From assembly GCA_035526665.1 (NCBI GenBank), contig DATLBY010000370.1, positions 1 to 6,409 of the forward strand: a stretch of 6,409 bases of DNA, in the 5' to 3' direction. The position numbers were made by a program, and so were the translations under genes. The notes under the pieces are model-generated. The model was given only the letters and a program-made list of their open reading frames with translations. It was not told the origin of the DNA and searched no databases. Positions 1-6,231 of the stretch are shown one piece after another; position 1 is the first letter of the stretch, and every line of letters begins with the position of its first letter. This DNA comes from DATLBY01 sp035526665. GTDB taxonomy: Bacteria; Acidobacteriota; Terriglobia; Bryobacterales; Bryobacteraceae.

Positions 1-1532
1 CGCCATAACGTCCAAACTATATTTACGATGAAAATAATCTGGGCCCACGCGGTGAAGAACGCCGCGCCGGTCATGAACTGATGCAGAGAGAGGAGCGACG
101 AGAGAAATTCAAAATTCGTAAAGTCGGGATAGCGCCGCGGATTACCCGCCATGCCCGCCAGATGCATCGGCAGAAAGAGTGCATAAGCTCCTGCAGCGGT
201 GGCGAAGAAATGGATTTTTCCCAGGGCTTCATTTAAACACCGGCCAAACATAAGGGGAAACCAGTAAAACGAGGCGGCGAATATGCCGAAAATCGATGCC
301 ACTCCCATCACCAGATGAAAGTGTGCAACCACGAAGTAGGTGTCGTGCAAATACAGGTCCAGCACGGGTTGACCGAGGAAGATGCCGCTCAGGCCGCCGG
401 TCACGAATATGGAAACAAATCCCAGTGCGAACAGCATGGCCGTTGTCAGCTCGATCCGGCCGCCCCATAGGGTCGCCAACCAGTTGAATGTCTTAATGGC
501 CGAAGGAACGCCAATCGTCATCGTTAAAACGGAGAATGCGATGGAAGAATAAGGACTCATTCCGCTGGTGAACATATGGTGTCCCCAGACCATGAGACCT
601 AGAAAGCCAATGGCAAAAAGCGCCACGATCATGGCCCGGCGGCCAAAAATCGGCTTGCGCGAAAAGGTGGATAAAACCTCGGAAATGAGGCCCATCCCCG
701 GCAAAATAGCGATATAAACCTCGGGGTGCCCGAAGAACCAGAACAGATGCTGCCACAGCAAAGGGGAGCCGCCCCGGTGGGCGATCACACGATCGTTCAC
801 CAGCAGGCCACCCGGAACAAAGAAGCTCGTGCCGGCGGAACGGTCCAGCAGCAACAGCGTGCCCGCCGCGAGCAGCACGGAAAAGCCCAGCAAACTCAGA
901 ATGGACGTGACAAACCAGGCCCAGCAGGTCAGAGGCAAACTCATCATGCCGAGGCCTGGCCTGCGTCTGTTCAAAATAGTCGCGATAAAGTTGACGGCCC
1001 CCAGGATGGACGCCACACAGAACATGGCGATGCTCAGAATCCAGAGAGTTTGTCCGGCGCCCTGCCCCGGGCCGGAGACCGGCCCTAGTGCGCTCAGAGG
1101 AGGGTAAGCGGTCCAGCCCGATAGCGGCGCCCCTCCGGGCACAAAAAATGCCGTCAGCAAGATGAAAAATGAAAGCAGCGTAAGCCAGAAGGAGATTCCG
1201 CTCAAAACGGGGAAAGCCATATTCCGGGCGCCGATCTGGAGCGGTAAAAAATAGTTCCCAAATGCGCTCTGCGGCGCCACCGAAAGCACGAAGAACACCA
1301 TGATGGTGCCGTGCATGGTCATCAGCGACAGGTACAGCTCGGGAGTCATCACACCATCCGGCGCTCCGGTTGGCCACAGCGTCTGCAGCCAGCCCACTCT
1401 GACGGCCGGGAATACCAGATGGAAGCGCATCAGCATGGAAAGAGCGATGCCAATCAGGACCGCAATTAACGACAGCCAGAAGTATTGCAGCCCCACGATT
1501 CGGTGGTTTGTGCTGAACAGGTAGCGGCGCAC
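1..1532 (-). CDS. ctaD: Cytochrome c oxidase subunit I (heme-copper oxidase, A1-like), 3' end outside window
   Basis: Catalytic subunit of the terminal oxidase in the inner membrane; it reduces O2 to water with electrons from CuA of CoxB. The frame is open for 510 codons from a GTG at 1532 to the window edge. An in-frame TAA (the coxB stop) lies immediately before the GTG and the next ATG is about 32 codons in, so GTG is the best start; the N-terminus then reads RRYLFSTNHRIVG, as expected for the family. Visible ligands: H74 (heme a, TMHGTIMVFF), H269 (CuB, WFFGHPEVYI) with cross-link Tyr Y273 and E271, H318/H319 (CuB, VWGHHMF), H404 (heme a3) and H406 (heme a) in VVAHFHLV. H396/D397 fit the Mg/Mn site and R466/R467 the heme propionate arginines. 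K-channel K347 is present. Oddity: N104 stands where the D-channel Asp is usual. About twelve helices fit; the last is cut at the edge. Only a weak G-rich stretch (1545-1549) precedes the start, suggesting translational coupling to coxB. Confidence 0.97.
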   Translation of the reverse strand, partial: MRRYLFSTNHRIVGLQYFWLSLIAVLIGIALSMLMRFHLVFPAVRVGWLQTLWPTGAPDGVMTPELYLSLMTMHGTIMVFFVLSVAPQSAFGNYFLPLQIGARNMAFPVLSGISFWLTLLSFFILLTAFFVPGGAPLSGWTAYPPLSALGPVSGPGQGAGQTLWILSIAMFCVASILGAVNFIATILNRRRPGLGMMSLPLTCWAWFVTSILSLLGFSVLLAAGTLLLLDRSAGTSFFVPGGLLVNDRVIAHRGGSPLLWQHLFWFFGHPEVYIAILPGMGLISEVLSTFSRKPIFGRRAMIVALFAIGFLGLMVWGHHMFTSGMSPYSSIAFSVLTMTIGVPSAIKTFNWLATLWGGRIELTTAMLFALGFVSIFVTGGLSGIFLGQPVLDLYLHDTYFVVAHFHLVMGVASIFGIFAASFYWFPLMFGRCLNEALGKIHFFATAAGAYALFLPMHLAGMAGNPRRYPDFTNFEFLSSLLSLHQFMTGAAFFTAWAQIIFIVNIVWTLW

Positions 1533-2264
1533 TTAGTGAATCTGCCCCCGTTTCCATGCATCGAAGTCGTCTGGTGGCATTACGATGACTGTCGTGCGCA
1601 TTTGATGGTGTCCCAGGCCGCACAGTTCCGCGCAGGGCACTTCATAGGTTCCCGGACGATCGGCTTGCACATGTAGCGGAATTCGCATGCCGGGCACCAG
1701 ATCCTGTTTCATACGCAGTTCCCGGATGAAGAAGCTGTGAATGACGTCGCGGGAGATGAGTATCAGGCTGACTTGCCTGCCGGCGGGGAGCCGGAGCGTC
1801 GCGCTCACAATGTCATCGCGGCCTGCCGGATCCTGTCCATCCAGTCCAAAGGGATTGTCATTGGCGTCATTAACAGAACGGATGTTGGTTCTCCCGAAGT
1901 GCCCGTCCGGGCCGGCGTAGCGAAAGCTCCAAGCGAATTGGCGTCCCAAAACCTCGATGGTTTCTGCCTCGGGAGATGCCGCCGTGAACTGAATGGCGCC
2001 CCAGGTTCGTGCGCCCAGGGCCAGCAGCCCCAGGAAGAGCGCCATGGTCGCCGCCGTCCAAAACATCTCTGCCCGGCTGCTGATCGGGGGCACCGCGTTG
2101 GATTCGTGGTTTGCACGGGCACGGAAACGCCATGTGATTGCCGCGAGAGAGCATTGCGCCAGGACGAAGATGACCGCGGCAGCGATGAGTGTGCGGACGA
2201 ATTGCACGTCGTGCGCCACTGCGTGGCGTGAAATAGCGGGCGGAAGCCACCATCCGTCTAACAT
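1533..2264 (-). CDS. coxB: Cytochrome c oxidase subunit II (CuA domain)
   Basis: Takes electrons from cytochrome c (or another periplasmic donor) and passes them through its binuclear CuA centre to subunit I. The protein has 243 residues. An N-terminal stretch (1-20) precedes two membrane helices at about 22-45 and 67-90, followed by a periplasmic cupredoxin domain at about 100-235. All CuA ligands are visible: H176 (DVIHSFFI), C211, E213, C215, H219 and M222 (CAELCGLGHHQM). The conserved aromatic stretch before the domain is present as RQFAWSFRY (108-116). The chain ends about 20 residues after the CuA motif with no CXXCH, so this is not a caa3-type subunit with fused cytochrome c. ATG at 2264 is preceded by an in-frame TAG at 2274-2276 and a modest AGAGAAG ribosome site. 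The stop TAA touches the GTG of ctaD in the same frame. An Asp/Asn/Gly-rich loop (residues 132-151) sits between two strands of the domain. Confidence 0.97.
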   Translation of the reverse strand: MLDGWWLPPAISRHAVAHDVQFVRTLIAAAVIFVLAQCSLAAITWRFRARANHESNAVPPISSRAEMFWTAATMALFLGLLALGARTWGAIQFTAASPEAETIEVLGRQFAWSFRYAGPDGHFGRTNIRSVNDANDNPFGLDGQDPAGRDDIVSATLRLPAGRQVSLILISRDVIHSFFIRELRMKQDLVPGMRIPLHVQADRPGTYEVPCAELCGLGHHQMRTTVIVMPPDDFDAWKRGQIH

Positions 2265-2364
2265 AGATCTTCTCTAGTATGCCCTTGATGCGGCCTGATC
2301 CGCGTGGATGATCCAGCCGGGCCATTTTTCGGGTTTGCGAAGATAGTTATTTGGAGGAATCAAC
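2265..2364. promoter_or_regulatory. Divergent intergenic region between coxB and the lipoprotein gene
   Basis: These 100 bp separate the two start codons and must hold the promoters for both transcription units, unless the coxB promoter lies inside the opposite gene. I see no convincing -35/-10 pair on either strand. A TAGTTAT hexamer-like run at about 2344-2350 is a weak -10 candidate for the plus strand, but it sits very close to the ribosome binding site. An imperfect inverted cluster of ATCC/GGAT elements occurs at 2298-2314 inside a larger CGGCC...CCGG-flanked stretch (2291-2320); this could be an operator or chance. No riboswitch-like structure was recognised. Confidence 0.5.
2353..2357 (+). 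promoter_or_regulatory. Shine-Dalgarno GGAGG fixing a TTG start
   Basis: GGAGG lies 7 nt upstream of the TTG at 2365. The spacing is ideal, and translation from that TTG gives a complete lipoprotein signal peptide beginning with MRQTLRSG. This site decides the start: no ATG at the right distance lies in the frame, and a later start would remove the charged n-region of the signal peptide. Confidence 0.85.
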
Positions 2365-3162
2365 TTGCGACAAACTTTGAGAAGCGGCTCCGTCCTGGCG
2401 GTCCTCGCCGCCGGGCTGGTCATTGGCGGCTGCGGCCGATCTGGTGAGGATGCCAGCAAGGCCCCGGCGCCGTCAAGCGCTCCGGGTCTAAAGGCAGATA
2501 CGGAAAACGGCGCCACTGTGACTGGAAAGGTTGCTTTTGCGGGCGACAAGCCGGCAATGCGCGAAATCGATATGTCCGCCAACCCGGCGTGCCTCAAAGC
2601 GCACCCGACGCCCACCGCTTCAGAAGAGGTGATTGTCAATGGCAATGCCACTCTGGCCAATGCTTTCGTATGGGTGAAGGAAGGAGTTCCAGAAGGAAAA
2701 TGGGCCGCACCTGCGACCGCCCTGGTAGTGGACCAACAGGGCTGCGTTTACAAACCGCACGTTGCGGGCGCTGTCATCGGCCAGACCGTCGAGTTCCGCA
2801 ATAGCGACGAAACAAATCACAATATTCATCCCCTTCCCGAGCAGAATCCGGAATGGAATGAATCACAGCCTCCGAAGGGCAGCCCAAAGCCTAAGACCTT
2901 CGACCGCCAGGAGGTGATGATTCCGATCAAGTGCAACATTCACCCATGGATGAGGGCCTATCTTGGCGTGGTGCGGCATCCCTTCTTTGCTGTTACCGGA
3001 ACCGACGGGACATTCACCATCGCCGGACTCCCCCCTGGAAAGTACACGCTGGAAGTCTGGCATGAGCGCTACGGACGGCAACAGTCTGAGTTCACCGTAG
3101 CGGCCAAGGATAAGAAAACACTGGACTTCACCATCGGTGCGAATTCCAAGCCGGGCCTGTAA
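2365..3162 (+). CDS. Cupredoxin-like lipoprotein with carboxypeptidase-regulatory-like C-terminal domain
   Basis: 265 residues. The first 23 form a lipoprotein signal: R2/R6, hydrophobic 9-21, and lipobox VIGGC with lipid-anchored C23. A Ser/Pro/Ala-rich linker follows (about 28-46). From about 50 to 210 comes a beta-rich domain with motifs GCVYKPHV (126-133), GQTVEFRNSDETNHNIHP (139-156) and IKCNIHPWMRAY (188-199). The His in NHNIH together with C190, H193 and M196 resembles the His/Cys/His/Met set of type 1 copper proteins. Residues about 205-257 (VTGTDGTFTIAGLPPGKYTLEVWHE) look like a carboxypeptidase-regulatory-like beta-sandwich. Such proteins are usually annotated only as carboxypeptidase regulatory-like domain proteins, and I know no experimentally proven function. 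It is likely anchored in the periplasm or to the outer membrane and co-translated with the receptor gene 3 bp downstream. Divergence from coxB suggests a respiratory or copper-related role, which is inference. Alternative: a structural or ligand-binding lipoprotein without metal. Confidence 0.88.
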   Translation: MRQTLRSGSVLAVLAAGLVIGGCGRSGEDASKAPAPSSAPGLKADTENGATVTGKVAFAGDKPAMREIDMSANPACLKAHPTPTASEEVIVNGNATLANAFVWVKEGVPEGKWAAPATALVVDQQGCVYKPHVAGAVIGQTVEFRNSDETNHNIHPLPEQNPEWNESQPPKGSPKPKTFDRQEVMIPIKCNIHPWMRAYLGVVRHPFFAVTGTDGTFTIAGLPPGKYTLEVWHERYGRQQSEFTVAAKDKKTLDFTIGANSKPGL

Positions 3163-3165
3163 AAG

Positions 3166-6100
3166 ATGACAATATTCACCCGGCTCTGCGCCGCTGCAAT
3201 GCTCACACTGGCGTCGAGCCGGGCAACGCTCAATGCCCAGGTCACCACGGGCGCGCTTTCGGGCTATGTGCTCGATCCCGATCACAAGCCGATCGCAGGC
3301 GCGACTCTTAAGATTTCCGACGCCAATGGTGTGGATCGGCAGGTGACAGCAGACCGCACTGGCCTTTACCGGGCAGCCGGATTGCCTCCGGCGCTTTACC
3401 GGATCACCGCATCTGTGCAGGGGTTTGAATCCAGTGTGATTAACGTTGCCGTCAACGTAGATGCCCATACACGGCTGGACATGGAACTGGCGATCGCCCG
3501 CCAGAACACGTCCGTGGAGGTAGCGGCAAACATTGCCAGGCTGTCCTCCGATAGCTCAGAGCTTGGTTCCGTGCTCGACCGCAAGGCGATCGAATCGCTG
3601 CCTCTCAACCGGCGGGACTTTCTGCGGCTCGCTCTGCTTTCCCCAGGGGTTCAGCTTCCGGTACAGGATTCCGAATTGTCGAGCCGCGGAAGGTTTTCCA
3701 TGCATGTTCGCGGCGGCCGTGAGGAGTTCAACAATTTCCTGCTGGATGGAGTAGATAACAACGACCAGTACGAAAACACCTACACGCTGCAGCCTGCCGT
3801 GGATTCAATCAAGGAATTCAAGGTCGTCACCGGAACCTACAACGCCGAGTACGGACGCAGCGCGGGCGGTCAGGTGAACGTGATCACTCGCAGCGGCAGC
3901 AATGCCTGGCACGGAGACGTGTACTCGTACCTGCGCAATCGCGCGCTGGATGCCAGAAATTTTTTTGACGGTTCATCCAAGCCTCAATTCCATAGAAATC
4001 AGTCGGGCGCTGGTGCGGGAGGCCCGCTACGGCACAACCGGACGTTTTTCTACGGAAATTACGACAGATTCTGGGAACACCGCGGACTAACCCGGCTGGC
4101 GACCGTTCCCACATTGGCGCAACGGTCGTCCATTGCGCCTGCCCGCGTGTCGCGCGTGGGACTTCAGATTCTGAATCTTTTTCCTCTGCCCAATCTTCCC
4201 GGAGAGGCGGGCAACTACCTGGCGCAACCGGTTCTGCGCGAAACCGCCTCGCACGTGAACGCGCGCGTGGACCATCACGCCAGCGAGCGCAATCTCTTCA
4301 CCGCGCGGTATAGCTTCGGCAATCAGGACCTGTTCGAGCCTTTCACGCACGATTCCAGTGACGTGCCCGGATTTGGAAACTATGTAACGAACACCGGCCA
4401 CAATGCCATGCTCCACTACCAGCGGGTGCTTAGCGCCAATACGCTGAACTCCCTTCGCATTGGCTTCAACCAGTCTTTCCGGCGCGTGCTGCCGGAAAAC
4501 TACCGGACCAATGCCGGCGGGCTATGGGGCGTCAGCTGGCTGAATGTACGGCCTCAGGATTTCGGCTTTCCCCAAATCAACGTGTCCGGCTTTTCTTTGG
4601 TGGGCGACCAAACGCAACTGCCGATCCGGCGGTACACCGACACTTATCAAATTGTGGAAGGGTTTTCGACCGTCAGAGGCGCGCACGCATTGCGGCTCGG
4701 CGCCGAGGTGCGCAATCTGCGCATGAACGGATCTCTCGACTACTTCGCCCGGGGTTTGTTGAGTTTTTCCGGCGCGATTACAGGTTCCGGCATTGGCGAT
4801 CTGCTGCAGGGTTACCCGTCATTTGGGATCCAGGCCCACTTCGATAACCGGCAGTCGCTGCGGACCACGGCCTATAACGCGTACGTGCAGGACGACTGGA
4901 AGGCCGCCCGGAACCTGACCATCCACACCGGTCTACGTTATGAGTTCAACAGTCCACCTACCGATCCCTATGATCGAATGGCAATCCTCGACCTCAAGAC
5001 AAATGCCATCGTGAATGTGGGAACAAACGGCATTCCCCGGGCAGGAATCTACCCGGACAAGAACAATTTCGCTCCTCGCGTGGGGTTTGCCTGGACGCCC
5101 GCAAAGCATATCGTGATGCGCGGCGGCTACGGTGTGTATTATGACGCCGGCATGCTGGTGACAAACACGTCGCTTTACTTCAACCCTCCCTATTTCAACG
5201 TGCGCGCGTATTTCCCGACCAAGGCCGGTTTGCTGACGCTAGACAACCCGTTCCCGGAGGACCGCGGGATCACGCCGCCTCCCTCGCCGAATACATTGAG
5301 TCCCGGCCTCACCACCGGCTATCTTCAGGACTGGAGCTTCGGGCTGGACGTGCCATCCGGCGACTCTAGCAGCGTGAGCCTTTCGTACGCCGGCTCAAAA
5401 GGCACGCACCTGCTTCGTTCCCGGGATCTGAATCAGGCCTTACCGGGGCCCGGGGCCGTTGCATTGCGGCGTCCGCTGCCGAGCTACAGTGGGATTTTCT
5501 TCACCGAGAGCGGAGCGAATTCCAGCTACCAGTCTTTGCAGGCATTGGTCAACCGCCGCTTTACCCGTGGAGTTGCCTTTCAGGCCTCGTACACGCTTTC
5601 CAAGTCCATCGACGATACCTCCGCATTCCTGGGGACGAAACCGGATAAGAATTTTCCCCAGAACAGCCGCGATTACCGCTCCGAGCGCGGCCTTTCGAGT
5701 TTTGACACGCGTCACCGCTTCACCAGCGCCGCGGTCTACGCGGTGCCGGGCCGCAACATGCTACTGCGCGGACTGGAACTGCGGGGTCTGCTCGCCGCCC
5801 AGTCGGGCCAGCCCTTCACGCCCTATTTACGATTCGACAACAGCAATACGGGCAACTCGGGTGGAATCTTTGGACTCGACCGCCCCGACCTGCTGCACAG
5901 CCCGGCTCTTTCTAATAAGGGGCCGGCGCAGTGGTTCGATACTTCGGCATTCGGTATACCGGCTCCATATCACTTTGGATCGGCGGGGCGAAATGTTCTA
6001 ACTGGCCCTGGCCTGTTTTCCATCGACATGGCCGTGTCGCGCCGCTTCGCGTTGGGCGAACGGGCATCGCTGTCGCTGGATGTAGAGGGATTCAACGTCG

Positions 6101-6219
6101 CTAACCACACCCAGTTCGATCTCCCGGAGCGGTATGCGGACCAGCCAATCACGTTTGGCCGCATTTTCTCAGCGAAAGCGGCGCGTCAGATCCAGTGCGC
6201 GCTGCGGTTCAGCTTTTAG
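3166..6219 (+). CDS. Oar-like TonB-dependent outer-membrane receptor with N-terminal carboxypeptidase-regulatory domain
   Basis: 1017 residues. The signal peptide spans about 1-24, with probable cleavage after LNA (A24) ahead of QVTTG. A carboxypeptidase-regulatory-like domain (about 28-110: LSGYVLDPDHKPIAGATL, then TGLYRAAGLPPALYRI) precedes the plug (about 130-250). The plug contains LPLNRRDFLRLALLSPGV, MHVRGGREEF (179-188), LLDGVDNND (192-200) and YNAEYGRSAGGQVNVITRSG (225-244). The rest is a large beta-barrel with family landmarks QDDWKAARNLTIHTGLRYEF (575-594), NNFAPRVGFAW (633-643), YTLSKSIDDTS (809-819), FDTRHRF (846-852) and NHTQFD (980-985). It ends in LRFSF, whose terminal Phe fits the BamA insertion signal. 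No clear TonB box was seen. Length and motifs match the Oar-type receptors that are abundant in Acidobacteriota. The substrate is unknown: carbohydrate, peptide or metal-chelate import, or protein export as for Myxococcus Oar, are all open. The ATG lies 3 bp after the lipoprotein stop and has no good Shine-Dalgarno of its own, which points to translational coupling. Confidence 0.95.
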   Translation: MTIFTRLCAAAMLTLASSRATLNAQVTTGALSGYVLDPDHKPIAGATLKISDANGVDRQVTADRTGLYRAAGLPPALYRITASVQGFESSVINVAVNVDAHTRLDMELAIARQNTSVEVAANIARLSSDSSELGSVLDRKAIESLPLNRRDFLRLALLSPGVQLPVQDSELSSRGRFSMHVRGGREEFNNFLLDGVDNNDQYENTYTLQPAVDSIKEFKVVTGTYNAEYGRSAGGQVNVITRSGSNAWHGDVYSYLRNRALDARNFFDGSSKPQFHRNQSGAGAGGPLRHNRTFFYGNYDRFWEHRGLTRLATVPTLAQRSSIAPARVSRVGLQILNLFPLPNLPGEAGNYLAQPVLRETASHVNARVDHHASERNLFTARYSFGNQDLFEPFTHDSSDVPGFGNYVTNTGHNAMLHYQRVLSANTLNSLRIGFNQSFRRVLPENYRTNAGGLWGVSWLNVRPQDFGFPQINVSGFSLVGDQTQLPIRRYTDTYQIVEGFSTVRGAHALRLGAEVRNLRMNGSLDYFARGLLSFSGAITGSGIGDLLQGYPSFGIQAHFDNRQSLRTTAYNAYVQDDWKAARNLTIHTGLRYEFNSPPTDPYDRMAILDLKTNAIVNVGTNGIPRAGIYPDKNNFAPRVGFAWTPAKHIVMRGGYGVYYDAGMLVTNTSLYFNPPYFNVRAYFPTKAGLLTLDNPFPEDRGITPPPSPNTLSPGLTTGYLQDWSFGLDVPSGDSSSVSLSYAGSKGTHLLRSRDLNQALPGPGAVALRRPLPSYSGIFFTESGANSSYQSLQALVNRRFTRGVAFQASYTLSKSIDDTSAFLGTKPDKNFPQNSRDYRSERGLSSFDTRHRFTSAAVYAVPGRNMLLRGLELRGLLAAQSGQPFTPYLRFDNSNTGNSGGIFGLDRPDLLHSPALSNKGPAQWFDTSAFGIPAPYHFGSAGRNVLTGPGLFSIDMAVSRRFALGERASLSLDVEGFNVANHTQFDLPERYADQPITFGRIFSAKAARQIQCALRFSF

Positions 6220-6231
6220 ACCCGCTGCAAG
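6220..6231. other. Tail-to-tail junction of convergent genes
   Basis: Only 12 bp lie between the receptor stop (TAG, 6217-6219) and the stop of the minus-strand gene (TGA, read from 6234 to 6232). There is no intrinsic terminator with a T-tract on either strand in or next to the gap, so transcription from each side probably runs into the other gene or ends Rho-dependently. Confidence 0.6.

Noticed and set aside
726..1088. Plus-strand open frame of 120 codons
   Set aside because: Antisense to the well-supported ctaD. The product is Gln/Arg-rich low-complexity sequence and no ribosome site was seen.
1533..1600. Possible caa3-type subunit II with fused cytochrome c
   Set aside because: The CoxB frame stops about 20 residues after the CuA motif and contains no CXXCH.
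493..1623. Long minus-strand open frame of 376 codons with an ATG
   Set aside because: It overlaps ctaD and the end of coxB in another frame of the same strand. Its translation is Arg/His/Gly-rich with no family motifs, while the competing frame encodes every heme and copper ligand of subunit I.
1737..2231. Plus-strand open frame of 164 codons opposite coxB
   Set aside because: Antisense shadow of coxB, whose CuA motif fixes the true strand and frame.
1870..2325. Minus-strand open frame of 151 codons crossing the intergenic region into coxB
   Set aside because: Overlaps coxB in another frame, is Arg/Gly-rich, and has no recognisable domain.
2863..3468. Minus-strand open frame of 201 codons
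   Set aside because: Antisense to the lipoprotein 3' half and receptor 5' end, both of which have clear protein motifs. The product looks like a GC-rich shadow.
3233..3500. Shared carboxypeptidase-regulatory domains read as true carboxypeptidases
   Set aside because: Neither protein shows a zinc-carboxypeptidase catalytic domain. These are only the beta-sandwich accessory folds, so no peptidase activity is claimed.
5459..6001. Plus-strand open frame of 180 codons inside the receptor gene
   Set aside because: Out-of-frame Arg/Ser/Pro-rich shadow. The receptor frame carries barrel motifs throughout this stretch.
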